From NCBI RefSeq assembly GCF_000236565.1, contig NZ_AHAM01000215.1, positions 1-56,086 of the forward strand: a DNA stretch of 56,086 bases, read 5' to 3'. Made by a program: the position numbers and the translations under genes. The notes below the pieces were generated by a model that saw only the letters and a program-made list of their open reading frames with translations, was not told the origin of the DNA and searched no databases. Source of the DNA: Mesorhizobium alhagi CCNWXJ12-2. Lineage in GTDB: Bacteria; Pseudomonadota; Alphaproteobacteria; Rhizobiales; Rhizobiaceae. How positions within the stretch are numbered: position 1 is the stretch's first letter; each line of letters opens with the position of its first letter. Shown here one piece after another: positions 9,305 through 17,380 of this stretch.

Positions 9305-9636
9305 TGTTCCTGCCCCCGGCGAGAACAATAGCATTTGAGGAAGTACCGGCGAAGCCCGAAGATGGAATTGCGCGCGCGCCCCAAGTGCCAAGGGCGGGTG
9401 TTCATAGCCGGCTGCGGAGAAACGATCGGCCTTGAAGCCGTTAGGTGTCGCGGCTGCAATGTCCGCTTTGCGATGAAAGCGATGTTTGCCTGAATGTCCG
9501 CGACGGAGGCAATTCGGCCTGAAGGTTGTCGACCAGGTGAAAGGCAGCTATCTTCGTGCGGCCGCCCATAGCCCGCCATTCGGCTTCCACCCCAAGCCGG
9601 CCACAAAGCGCAAGGCGGCGATGCATTCTGCGATCT
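9305..9636. other. Non-coding interval upstream of gajA
   Basis: I see no supported gene in these 332 bases. The stretch around 9457-9515 (ATGTCCGCTTTGCGATGAAA, then AATGTCCGC) resembles the dispersed intergenic repeats common in rhizobial genomes, but that is an impression from memory. The gajA promoter is expected here; no convincing -35/-10 pair stands out. Confidence 0.4.
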
Positions 9637-10068
9637 CTAATCGTCGTGCGCGGTCTTAATGTCCTCCGAAATCTCCTGCCTGAGCTTCGGCCCGTGCGCG
9701 AGTCGCCGGCCGAGTGCGGCGACGAACTGCTCGTAGCGCTCGCCCGCCTTGGCGCGCGCTGCCTGGGCGGCGGGCTCCGGCAGCGCCGGCGTCGTGGTCA
9801 GCCAGAAGCGCACGAAGATCGCCAGGGTCTCGACGGCGATGCCGAGGTCGCGCTCGATGCGAATCATACGCCGGTCGAGCTGGTCGAGCCGCCTAGTGAT
9901 CGCCGCCTCCTGGCGCTCGGCAGCGTCCGGCGAAAGGAAGGACGCGATGCTAGCCTCGGCGACCAGCGACAACGAATGGCCGCGCCGCGTGGCATGCGCC
10001 GTAAGCGCCCTCATGACATCGGGATCGAGATAGACGGAGAGCCGCTGCTTCTTTGGCGATTTCGTCAT
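9637..10068 (-). CDS. CopG/ribbon-helix-helix family protein linked to traG
   Basis: This 143-aa protein starts with an RHH domain (KKQRLSVYLDPDVMRALTAH, residues 6-25) that ends near SLVAEASIASFL. A helical tail follows (AAITRRLDQLDRRMIRIERD), probably an oligomerising coiled coil, with one hydrophobic stretch. It sits 9 bases downstream of traG, its conserved place in this ICE family, and is likely a DNA-binding transfer regulator or relaxosome accessory. Its target is not visible. Confidence 0.82.
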   Translation of the reverse strand: MTKSPKKQRLSVYLDPDVMRALTAHATRRGHSLSLVAEASIASFLSPDAAERQEAAITRRLDQLDRRMIRIERDLGIAVETLAIFVRFWLTTTPALPEPAAQAARAKAGERYEQFVAALGRRLAHGPKLRQEISEDIKTAHDD

Positions 10069-10077
10069 GACGAACTC

Positions 10078-12060
10078 CTACAGCTCGATGCCGTCACCGG
10101 GGTCGAGCGAGGCCTGGCGTGCGATCTGCCGCATCGCGTCCCTCATGCGACTATTGCCGGCGACGTCGCCGTCGGTGTCATCGGTCGGGTCGATCTCGAA
10201 CTCGTTCTCGATCGGCATCTTCTCGATGGGCTGCACGCGGTTCAGCTCGGGCTGGCGGCGACGTTCGGATTCGGTCGTGTCCTCGTCATTGGGACCAGCT
10301 GCTGTAGCCGGAGGCAGGATCTCCGGCGCCGTGGGCAAGGCCAGATTGCTCCAATCGTCGCTCGACAAGCGGTCGGGTCTGGCGAGCGCCGGCGGCGGCA
10401 ATATCCGCTCTTGGAATCGCCGGTCTTCATAGTAGCGCGCCTTCTTGCCGCGGATTGGCGGCGTCCCCGCGACCATTACGATCTCGTCGGAGGGTGGGAG
10501 CTGCATGATCTCGCCGGGGGTGAGCAACTGCCGAGCCGTCTCGGACCGCGAGACCATCATGTGTCCGAGCCAGGGCGAGAGCCGATGTCCGGCATAGTTC
10601 TTCATCGCCCGCATTTCGGTCGCGGTGCCGAGCGCGTCCGACACGCGCTTGGCGGTCCGCTCATCATTGGTCGCGAAGCTGACGCGGACATGGCAATTGT
10701 CGAGGATCGAATTGTTCGGCCCGTACGCCTTCTCGATCTGGTTCAGCGATTGGGCGATCAGGAAGCTCTTGAGGCCATAGCCGGCCATGAACGCCAGGGC
10801 GGACTCGAAGAAGTCGAGCCGGCCGAGCGCCGGAAACTCATCGAGCATGAGCAGCAACCGGTGGCGGCTGCCCTTCGCCTGCAGGTCCTCGGTGAGGCGG
10901 CGGCCGATCTGATTGAGGATCAGGCGGATCAGCGGCTTGGTGCGGTTGATGTCCGAGGGTGGCACGACGAGGTAGAGCGTGGTCGGGTGCTTGCCGCCGA
11001 CGATATCGGCGATGCGCCAGTCGCAGCGCCGCGTGACCTCTGCGACGACGGGATCACGGTAGAGCCCGAGGAAGGACATGGCGGTCGACAGCACGCCCGA
11101 CCGCTCATTGTCGGACTTGTTCAGCAGCTCGCGCGCCGCGCTGGCGATGACCGGGTGCGGGCCGGCATCACCAAGGTGCGCGGTCTTCATCATCGCTGCT
11201 AGCGTCGACTCGATCGGGCGTTTCGGATCAGAGAGGAAGGCCGCGACGCCGGCGAGCGTCTTGTCGGCCTCTGCGTAGAGGACATGGAGGGTCGCGCCGA
11301 CCAGCAGCGCGTGGCTGGTCTTCTCCCAGTGATTGCGCTTTTCGAGCGAGCCCTCCGGATCGACCAGGATGTCCGCGATGTTCTGGACGTCACGAACCTC
11401 CCATTCCCCTTTCCGCACTTCCAGCAGCGGATTGTAGGCGGCTGACCTCGGATTGGTCGGATCGAACAGCAGCACGCGGCCGTGCCGCGACCGGAAGCCC
11501 GCCGTCAGCGTCCAGTTCTCGCCCTTGATGTCATGGACGATCGCGGAGCCGGGCCAGGTCAGGAGGGAGGGCACGACCAGGCCCACGCCCTTGCCGGATC
11601 GGGTCGGGGCGAAGCACAGCACATGCTCCGGACCATCGTGGCGCAGATAGTCGCGGTCGAGCTTGCCGAGCACGACGCCATCGGCGCCAAGCAGACCGGC
11701 CGCGCGAACCTCGTCCTTCCGCGCCCATCTGGCCGAGCCATAGGTTTCGACGTTCTTCGCCTCGCGTGCCCGCCACACCGACATACCGATTGCGACGGCG
11801 ATCGAGATGAATCCGCCAGCCGCTGCGATGCACGCACCCTCAACGAAGATCGGCGGCGCGTAGGCATCGTAGAAGTACCACCACCAGAAGAAGGCCGGCG
11901 GATAGTAGACCGGCCAGCCAGCGATCTCGAACCATGGTGGGCCGAGCTGCGCTTGGAAGCCGAGACGCCACGCGGTCCACTGCGTGGCGGCCCAAGTGGT
12001 CATCACAACGATCATGAAAACGGTGAGAATCTGGCCCCAGAGGATTTTCGTCGCCGACAT
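10078..12060 (-). CDS. traG: TraG, VirD4-type coupling protein
   Basis: This 660-aa inner-membrane ATPase links the relaxosome to the Trb channel. Two N-terminal transmembrane helices (about residues 8-28 and 72-95) precede Walker A APTRSGKGVGLVVP (about 153) and Walker B LLLMLDEFPALGRL (about 405). The conserved FLIAQSLNQIEKAYG and MVSRSETARQLLTPGEI segments of TraG are also present. The C-terminal 80 residues are acidic and charged, as in proteins that contact substrates. It is encoded just downstream of the relaxase gene. Confidence 0.96.
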   Translation of the reverse strand: MSATKILWGQILTVFMIVVMTTWAATQWTAWRLGFQAQLGPPWFEIAGWPVYYPPAFFWWWYFYDAYAPPIFVEGACIAAAGGFISIAVAIGMSVWRAREAKNVETYGSARWARKDEVRAAGLLGADGVVLGKLDRDYLRHDGPEHVLCFAPTRSGKGVGLVVPSLLTWPGSAIVHDIKGENWTLTAGFRSRHGRVLLFDPTNPRSAAYNPLLEVRKGEWEVRDVQNIADILVDPEGSLEKRNHWEKTSHALLVGATLHVLYAEADKTLAGVAAFLSDPKRPIESTLAAMMKTAHLGDAGPHPVIASAARELLNKSDNERSGVLSTAMSFLGLYRDPVVAEVTRRCDWRIADIVGGKHPTTLYLVVPPSDINRTKPLIRLILNQIGRRLTEDLQAKGSRHRLLLMLDEFPALGRLDFFESALAFMAGYGLKSFLIAQSLNQIEKAYGPNNSILDNCHVRVSFATNDERTAKRVSDALGTATEMRAMKNYAGHRLSPWLGHMMVSRSETARQLLTPGEIMQLPPSDEIVMVAGTPPIRGKKARYYEDRRFQERILPPPALARPDRLSSDDWSNLALPTAPEILPPATAAGPNDEDTTESERRRQPELNRVQPIEKMPIENEFEIDPTDDTDGDVAGNSRMRDAMRQIARQASLDPGDGIEL

Positions 12061-12085
12061 GCGAGGGTCCTTTCTTGACTAAGGG

Positions 12086-13822
12086 CTACAGGCCGAGGCC
12101 GCGTTTGCGGCCGAAGCTCCAGTCGATGCCGCCATCGCCACGAGCGACGCCGGACACATACTGGCCAACGTGCTTTTCGAGCGAGGGCGTCCAGGGTACG
12201 AGCTGGAAGCCGAGACCGTCGTCGATCATGGCGAAGCGGCCCGAGGCGAGCGCAATGCGCTGCCGATAGGCGCCGGCGACATATTCGCCGGTTCCGGCCT
12301 TGGAGAATGGACGCCCGGTCTCGGTCGCGAGCTTCTCGCCGATCGCGTCGATCTCTCGCTGGCGCAGCGTGTCGATCAGATTACGGGAGAAGATGACGCT
12401 GCTGCCGCGGCGCTCAGCCAGGCGATGCTCGATCAGATGCTCGGCGCGGCGGTTCATCGCGTCACGCACCTCGGCGCCGAAGCCGCCGCCGAGCGCGACG
12501 GGATCGCGAGCGATCGCCTGCCGGTCAAGCCAGGTCGCGCCGGTCGCGGTGACCTGGGCGGAGATGTCGAGGTCCGAGCGGACGGCAAGCGCGACACGCC
12601 GCTGTCCCCGCGCATCGTCGAACTTGCGCAGCTCGACGATCGAGCCCGGTGTGCTATCGCCGGCGGCCTCAAGGTCGGGCAGCTTGATGTGGTGGGTGCG
12701 GCCATCGACGCCGTCCACCACGGCATAGGCCGTGCCCTTCAGCTCGTCGTCGAGCCCTCGGTCTACGAGTCGGCCGACGACGGGATCGTTCAGGCTCTCG
12801 CCGGCGAGAACGTAACTCGCGGCGCCGCGCTCGATCCCGCGGTCGGTCAGCGCATGGTGCATGCGCTTGATGATGTCGCCGCGTTCGCCGAGCTCGCGCA
12901 GCGTTGCCTCGGCTCTGTCGGCGATGACCCACTGGCCCGGGCCGATCTGATCAGCGAGCCCCAGCGACTCCAGCTTGCGCAGCCGGCCAACCTTCAGGGC
13001 GTGGAATTCGTCAGGCTGGCGATCGGTGTGCGGCGCGAGATCGACGACGCCGGTTCTATAGGCGTCGCGCGCGAGCTGCCGATCGAGATTAGTCCAGCGG
13101 TCGGCATCGATCTGGCGCTCGAGGGTGCGACGGATGTCCTGATCGGTGCGCGGCCCCAGCTCCTGCGTGATGATGTCCCGCGCCCGGTCGCGCATGCCCT
13201 CCTTGATATAGTCGCGCGAGATGACGAGGTTCTCGCCGTCGTCCCGCACGCCGCGCACGATCAGGTGGACATGCGGATGCTCGGTGTTCCAGTGGTCGAC
13301 GGCGACCCAGTCGAGCCGGGTGCCGAGATCCTTCTCCATCTGACTGACCAGCTCAGCTGTGAAGCCCTTCAGGTCGGCCATCTCCAGCGCGTCGTCGGGC
13401 GACACAATGAAACGGAAGTGGTGGCGGTCGTCCTCGCAGCGCTCGGCGAACGCCTTGGGATCGGCGTCATCCCCGCCGGGGCCAAACAGTCGGGCCTTCT
13501 CGCCGTCACGGGTGACCCCGTCGCGGCGGAGATAATTGAGATGGGTCGCCAGCGGCGCGTTGCGTCCACTCTGGCGCACGACGCGCGCCTTGATGACAGC
13601 ACCACGCGAGCGGGCGGTCAGCAGCCGGTTGGCCTGAACCGCCGCGCGCTGGCCGCGACCAAAACGAGAGCGGTTTCCGGGACCGATCTTCCCCTTCCGG
13701 GATATCGCGCCGCCGGCCTTCTGCGCAGCAGCAAGCGCCTGGGCGATGAAGGGCCGCGCCTGCTGAGCTCTGGTCGAGCGGATGCGGCCGGGCCGGATGC
13801 GGAAATCGTCCTCCGCGCTCAT
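12086..13822 (-). CDS. rlxS: RlxS/VirD2-like relaxase (DUF3363 family)
   Basis: This 578-aa conjugative relaxase nicks oriT and pilots the T-strand. The N-terminal nuclease region has the active Tyr in THLNYLRRDGV, a HHFRFIVSPDD motif and the metal-binding HWNTEHPHVHLIVRG triad. The remainder is the DUF3363 region found in the rlxS/virD2 genes of rhizobial and sphingomonad ICEs. The start at 13822 (MSAEDDFRIRPGRIRS) is the family start; an upstream extension (MCGAAA) is unlikely. It lies 115 bases from the candidate oriT. Confidence 0.94.
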   Translation of the reverse strand: MSAEDDFRIRPGRIRSTRAQQARPFIAQALAAAQKAGGAISRKGKIGPGNRSRFGRGQRAAVQANRLLTARSRGAVIKARVVRQSGRNAPLATHLNYLRRDGVTRDGEKARLFGPGGDDADPKAFAERCEDDRHHFRFIVSPDDALEMADLKGFTAELVSQMEKDLGTRLDWVAVDHWNTEHPHVHLIVRGVRDDGENLVISRDYIKEGMRDRARDIITQELGPRTDQDIRRTLERQIDADRWTNLDRQLARDAYRTGVVDLAPHTDRQPDEFHALKVGRLRKLESLGLADQIGPGQWVIADRAEATLRELGERGDIIKRMHHALTDRGIERGAASYVLAGESLNDPVVGRLVDRGLDDELKGTAYAVVDGVDGRTHHIKLPDLEAAGDSTPGSIVELRKFDDARGQRRVALAVRSDLDISAQVTATGATWLDRQAIARDPVALGGGFGAEVRDAMNRRAEHLIEHRLAERRGSSVIFSRNLIDTLRQREIDAIGEKLATETGRPFSKAGTGEYVAGAYRQRIALASGRFAMIDDGLGFQLVPWTPSLEKHVGQYVSGVARGDGGIDWSFGRKRGLGL

Positions 13823-13935
13823 GGCCGCAGCCCCGCACATCGCGCAAAGCCGATGAAATCATTGGGAAAGCGCCGCGCGCGCAGGCTGCGCCGCTCAGGC
13901 GCACCTCGCGTAAACGCGCCATAAGCCATTGAAAA

Positions 13936-13995
13936 ACCACAACCGCACCAAACCGCACATCGCGGCCCTTTATCCTGCCATCGTGCGGTTGTGGT
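13936..13995 (+). other. oriT: Candidate origin of transfer (oriT) with P-type nic core
   Basis: A perfect 13-bp inverted repeat (ACCACAACCGCAC at 13936-13948 and its complement at 13983-13995) encloses the plus-strand sequence TATCCTGC at 13971-13978. TATCCTG/C is the nic core of IncP/P-type origins (RP4, Ti), so cleavage is predicted between 13977 and 13978. A second direct copy of AACCGCAC lies at 13951-13958. The site is in the short gap between the relaxase and transglycosylase genes. The sequence match is direct; activity is inferred. Confidence 0.85.
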
Positions 13996-14066
13996 GCCTG
14001 CTCCTCCCACCCCTGACGCCAATTCCACGCCAGAGCCCGACAATGCCGCATGGAGCGCGAAGCGGG

Positions 14067-14831
14067 TCATCGTGGCTCCCCACTGTCGGTTCGCACCACG
14101 AATAACCCCTCGGATTGCGGCGCTGCTGGCGCCAGACCGCGCCCGGACGCCTCCGCAGACGCTGCAGCCGGATTGCCGTCGTGCTGCTGTTGATCTGCAC
14201 CCGTGCTGCGCCCGGCGCGTGCGATGAAGAGCGGCGCACGGGTCCAGGCAAGCGGATCAGCGACCACCACAGCGACGGGGGCAGCGAGGTCACCGCCGCC
14301 GATGATCGGTGCGAGAACGGCGACATAGGCGCGCGTTTCGGCCGGCAACGGGCGGCCGGTCGCGCGATATTCCTCGTAGCGGCCGGGACCGGCATTATAG
14401 GCCGCCAGGAAGCCCGGCGAGCCGTAGCGATCGTGCATCTCGCGCAGATAGGCGGCGCCCGCCATGATGTTGTCGCGCGGGTCGAAGGGATCGTTGCCGA
14501 GACCATGTCGAGCGCGCAGCTCGGTCCAGGTCCCGGGCATGATCTGCATCAAGCCCATCGCGCCGGCCGACGAGATCGCGCGCACGTCGCCGCGGCTCTC
14601 GACGCGCATAACGGCGCGAATCCACGCCTCCGGGATGCCGAACCGGCGCGCTGCGTCGGCGATGTGACCGGCATGGGGATCGTGGGGAGAAGCCCGCTCC
14701 ATTGGTGCGTCCTGCGCTAGGGCCGGAACGGCCAGCGGCAGCGCGGAAAGTACGCCGGAAAGGAGAAGGAAGGCTGTACGCCGGACGGTGGGAAACCGTC
14801 CGACGACAGTGTGATGGCGGCGGGCCGGCAT
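14067..14831 (-). CDS. Lytic transglycosylase (VirB1/SLT-like)
   Basis: This 254-aa secreted muramidase opens peptidoglycan for the mating channel. A signal peptide ends near residue 40 (AVPALAQDA). The SLT domain shows the catalytic Glu in RVESRGDVRAISSAGAMGLM, then QIMPGTW, and AAYNAGPGRYEEY. The C-terminal 60 residues are low-complexity. It starts 3 bases after the DUF736 stop, so it is part of the same DNA-processing operon upstream of oriT. Confidence 0.93.
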   Translation of the reverse strand: MPARRHHTVVGRFPTVRRTAFLLLSGVLSALPLAVPALAQDAPMERASPHDPHAGHIADAARRFGIPEAWIRAVMRVESRGDVRAISSAGAMGLMQIMPGTWTELRARHGLGNDPFDPRDNIMAGAAYLREMHDRYGSPGFLAAYNAGPGRYEEYRATGRPLPAETRAYVAVLAPIIGGGDLAAPVAVVVADPLAWTRAPLFIARAGRSTGADQQQHDGNPAAASAEASGRGLAPAAPQSEGLFVVRTDSGEPR

Positions 14832-14834
14832 CGC

Positions 14835-15182
14835 TCAGTCCCGCTCGCCGCGCTTGGGCGGGCGGTTCCAGTGCAGACCCCAGGCCGACTTGTTGTCTGC
14901 CGACTGGAACAAATTGGCGCGGATCGGCTGGGAGAAGGTCGGATCATCGAGCTGCAGCGAGACGTAGTCGCCGGCCTTCTCGCCGGTGCGCTTCCAGCCC
15001 GCGCCGATCTCAGCGCCGGGTTCGTTGTTCATGCCGTCGAAGGCGTGCACGCGGAAATCCGGCGCATTCTCGGCGTCGGAGGGATCGGCTGGAACGATGA
15101 TGATGTCCTGGTGCAGGAAGAGTGTTTGCAAATGGCCGATGAAGCCGGAACCGTCGCGCGTGAATTGGCCGATCAGGGACAT
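14835..15182 (-). CDS. DUF736 family protein, copy 1
   Basis: This 115-aa protein matches the DUF736 family: an IGQFTRDGSGFIGHLQTLFL start, a KAGDYVSLQLDDPTFSQPIR core and a final LHWNRPPKRGERD. DUF736 proteins are small OB-like proteins found almost only on conjugative elements; function unknown, with a role in single-strand DNA handling sometimes suggested. A strong GGAGGA ribosome site precedes the ATG at 15182. A divergent second copy is at 20396-20722. The upstream traF-like frame runs 173 bases into this gene. Confidence 0.9.
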   Translation of the reverse strand: MSLIGQFTRDGSGFIGHLQTLFLHQDIIIVPADPSDAENAPDFRVHAFDGMNNEPGAEIGAGWKRTGEKAGDYVSLQLDDPTFSQPIRANLFQSADNKSAWGLHWNRPPKRGERD

Positions 15183-15771
15183 GATTTCCTCCGTGGATGT
15201 GCGGTGAGGTTGGGCATGGGCGCGTCGTCACCGCGTCGGCGCGCCAGACGAAGCGGCCCTCGCCGTCTTCGTCGGTGTAGAGAGGGATGGCCCGACCGAT
15301 GACGGCCGAGGCTGGAAGCGGTCCGAAGTAGCGACCGTCGAGGCTGTCGCGGACCTGCCAGTTCATCAGGAACAGCTCGCCCTTGGCGACGACGCGGCAG
15401 CCCTGCCAGACGGGCAGGAGATTACCCCGACGATCGTGATCGAGCGCGTCGCCGATCGGCACGGCATCGACGGTGATGGCGAGACCGGTCCTGCACACCC
15501 GCTGGCCGGGAAGCGCGGCGACGCGCTTCAGCAGCGGCACGCCGCGCGGCAAGTAGCCGCCGTCGACGAGGAAGCTGGCAAGCGGCTCCGGCGCACGCAC
15601 CGCGACCAGATCGGTGACTTCCGGGGATCGTTCGGGTTCGATCGAGTAGAGACCGACCGGCGTGCTGGCCGACGCATTCCAGATCAGCTTCGGCGTGAAG
15701 GAAACGAGCGACAGGATGCCAAGCAACGACACGGCGGCGGTCGTGGCGATCGCGTAGCCGCGCCGAGTCAT
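15010..15771 (-). CDS. traF: TraF-like S26 signal peptidase with C-terminal read-through
   Basis: This protease matures the TrbC pilin in P-type systems. One N-terminal membrane helix (about residues 7-26) is followed by the Ser motif SASTPVGLYSI (Ser36) and the Lys motif LLKRVAALPGQ (Lys82), then GELFLMNWQVRDSLDGRYFG and IGRAIPLYTDEDGEGRFVWR. Homologues end at about 180-190 residues, just after FVWRAD. Here the frame lacks the stop and continues about 73 low-complexity residues into DUF736. One base fewer at the GCGG near 15231 would give GCG-TGA, so a one-base insertion or error is likely. The catalytic part is intact. Its start overlaps the DUF2840 stop by four bases. Confidence 0.85.
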   Translation of the reverse strand: MTRRGYAIATTAAVSLLGILSLVSFTPKLIWNASASTPVGLYSIEPERSPEVTDLVAVRAPEPLASFLVDGGYLPRGVPLLKRVAALPGQRVCRTGLAITVDAVPIGDALDHDRRGNLLPVWQGCRVVAKGELFLMNWQVRDSLDGRYFGPLPASAVIGRAIPLYTDEDGEGRFVWRADAVTTRPCPTSPHIHGGNHVPDRPIHARRFRLHRPFANTLPAPGHHHRSSRSLRRRECAGFPRARLRRHEQRTRR

Positions 15772-16286
15772 GCGCCGATCTCCCGGCGTAGGAGGAAGGC
15801 GCGATGGCGCTGCCGCGTATAGGCGCGCGGCGTCTCGCCGGCGGCAAGGCGGTTGTGAACGTGTCGCCAGTGATCGGGCGAGGCCTCGGCCGGATCGATG
15901 TCGCTGGCCTCGATCGCGTCAATCAGTTGGAGCATGCGCTCCACCTTCGGCCAGCCGTCGACGCGCAGCAGGATGTCGCCGCCAGGTGTTACGGTCGGGA
16001 TCGTCTGGCAGGCTTCGCCGCGACCGACTGCGCGCAGGATGTCGAGCCGGGAGAGCACGGTGCCGTGCTCGTTCGCGGCCCAGCGCACCAGCGCGAAGAC
16101 GGAGCCGGGAGGGAAGAAGAGGATGCGACGGCGCCGGTCGAGGACCTGTTCGCGCGCCGGGCGGCCGAAGCGAATCCAGTGCTCGATCTGCTTCACGATC
16201 CAGACGAGTTCGACCCGGGTGAGATCGTCGAGCGGCAGCCCGGGGGCGCGGCCGGCGCGCGCGGATCGCGCGGCAAGACCGATCAT
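15768..16286 (-). CDS. DUF2840 family protein
   Basis: This 172-aa protein carries the DUF2840 pattern: RVELVWIVKQIEHWIRFGRP, ILFFPPGSVFALVRWAANE, and at the end DHWRHVHNRLAAGETPRAYT. The family is confined to ICEs and plasmids of this type, always between parA/RHH and traF, and has no known activity. It overlaps both neighbours by four bases, so it is translated as part of the parA-rhh-DUF2840-traF unit. Confidence 0.88.
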   Translation of the reverse strand: MIGLAARSARAGRAPGLPLDDLTRVELVWIVKQIEHWIRFGRPAREQVLDRRRRILFFPPGSVFALVRWAANEHGTVLSRLDILRAVGRGEACQTIPTVTPGGDILLRVDGWPKVERMLQLIDAIEASDIDPAEASPDHWRHVHNRLAAGETPRAYTRQRHRAFLLRREIGA

Positions 16287-16537
16287 TGACCTTCTCCTGA
16301 CGGGGGTGGGAATTCGCGCTCGAACAGCGCGCGCATCATGTCTGCGACCGTCTGGCCGCGCTGGAAGGCCGCGATCTTGATCCGGCCACGCATGTCGGCG
16401 GTGACGTCGATCGTCAGCCTGGCCGAGAAGTCCTCAGCGGGGAGGATGCGCTGCACCTGGCGGTCGGGCGCCTTGATCCAGATCTCCGGATCGGCAGGCC
16501 GGGATGCGAAGCTGCGCTTGCGGGACCGTTCGCTCAT
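16283..16537 (-). CDS. Small ribbon-helix-helix-like protein downstream of parA
   Basis: This 84-aa protein has a basic N-terminus (MSERSRKRSFASRP), a middle beta-like segment (DFSARLTIDVTADMRGRIKI) and helices (AAFQRGQTVADMMRALFERE) that fit an RHH (MetJ/Arc-like) DNA-binding fold. The position directly after parA suggests it is the centromere-binding partner of ParA or an autorepressor, as for ParG/Omega-type partners. The start at 16537 overlaps the parA stop (ATGA). Confidence 0.8.
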   Translation of the reverse strand: MSERSRKRSFASRPADPEIWIKAPDRQVQRILPAEDFSARLTIDVTADMRGRIKIAAFQRGQTVADMMRALFEREFPPPSGEGQ

Positions 16538-17172
16538 GCGCCGATCCTCGCAACTTCGGCCGTGAGCGCGGCGATCTCGCGCGCGCCTGGGCAATCCGCG
16601 TCCTGTTCGGCGGCAAGCCGGCCGGTCTGCACAACATCGGCGAAGATGATGCGTTGGCCGATAGTGGTCGCCAGCAGCGGCGGGTCATGGTCCGCCAGCG
16701 TCTCGGCGGTCTCTCGTGCGAGCACAGTGCGGGCCGCGCAGCGGTTCAGCACGAATCGGGCGGCGAGCTGGGGGCGATAGATGTACGCCTCGCGGAGCAA
16801 GGTCAGCATCTCGGCCGAGGCCCAGCCGTCGAGCGGCGACGGTTGCACCGGGATCAGCACGAGATCGGCGGCAAGCAGCGCCGAGCGCATGAGGCCGGCG
16901 ACGCGCGGCGGTCCGTCGATGACGACGTGGTCGGCATCGCGGGCCAGCTCGGGCGCCTCGCGGTGGAGAGTGTCGCGCGCCAGGCCGACGACACCGAACA
17001 GGCGCTCCAGCCCCTCCCGGCTGCGCTGCTGCGACCAGTCGAGCGCCGAACCTTGGGGATCGGCGTCGATCAGCGTGACGCGCTTGCCGCCGCGCGCCCA
17101 TTCGCCGGCGAGATGCAGCGCCAGCGTCGTCTTGCCGACGCCGCCCTTCTGGTTGAGCAGCGCGACGATCAT
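16534..17172 (-). CDS. parA: ParA-family partition ATPase
   Basis: This 212-aa deviant-Walker ATPase has NQKGGVGKTTLALHLAGEWA (Walker A with signature Lys) at residues 7-26, DADPQGSALDW (A') and the B motif DHVVIDGPPRVAG. The small size, lacking an N-terminal HTH, fits type Ib ParA proteins. It should stabilise the excised, replicating circle. It follows an iteron region and repA, giving a plasmid-like replication and partition module inside the ICE. Confidence 0.93.
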   Translation of the reverse strand: MIVALLNQKGGVGKTTLALHLAGEWARGGKRVTLIDADPQGSALDWSQQRSREGLERLFGVVGLARDTLHREAPELARDADHVVIDGPPRVAGLMRSALLAADLVLIPVQPSPLDGWASAEMLTLLREAYIYRPQLAARFVLNRCAARTVLARETAETLADHDPPLLATTIGQRIIFADVVQTGRLAAEQDADCPGAREIAALTAEVARIGA

Positions 17173-17233
17173 GGCGCGCTCCCGGCGATCGGGGACGCGT
17201 CCACAGTGGGCAAAAAGCTGGATTCCGTTAGAA

Positions 17234-17250
17234 AGATTCCGAAGGAATCT
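17234..17250. promoter_or_regulatory. Palindrome upstream of parA
   Basis: AGATTCC-GAA-GGAATCT is a perfect 7-bp inverted repeat 62 bases upstream of the parA start, next to an AT-rich run (GTTAGATAAGTTA). It could be a ParA/RHH operator, a centromere half-site or part of the replication origin. Only the symmetry is observed. Confidence 0.5.
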
Positions 17251-17308
17251 AGGTTAGATAAGTTACGGGGCGCGCAAGTTGCTGATTCAGCGCGCGGAAT
17301 CGGCGAAT

Positions 17309-17374
17309 CCGGTCCCCGATAGCACGAGAGTCCGGTCCCCGATGGCACGATAATGCCGGTCCCTGAAAGCACGA
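17309..17374. repeat. Three iterons, candidate oriV
   Basis: Three direct copies of a 19-bp sequence lie at 17309-17327, 17332-17350 and 17356-17374. The first reads CCGGTCCCCGATAGCACGA, the second differs at one base and the third at two. The starts are 23 and 24 bases apart, about two helical turns, as expected for an initiator-bound array. The array is immediately downstream of the repA stop and upstream of parA, with an AT-rich stretch beyond it. It is probably the RepA-binding origin. Confidence 0.82.
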
Positions 17375-17380
17375 GGCGAT

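Noticed and set aside
9457-9515. Rhizobial dispersed intergenic repeat
   Set aside because: It resembles sequences I recall from rhizobial intergenic regions, but no second copy is in this window, so the repeat status cannot be shown.
9556-11202. A 548-codon plus-strand open frame opposite traG and copG
   Set aside because: Shadow frame caused by high GC; no family match and it crosses gene borders.
12170-13924. A 584-codon open frame on the plus strand opposite the relaxase gene
   Set aside because: It is the mirror of a high-GC gene; no domain, and the relaxase motifs in the minus frame are clear.
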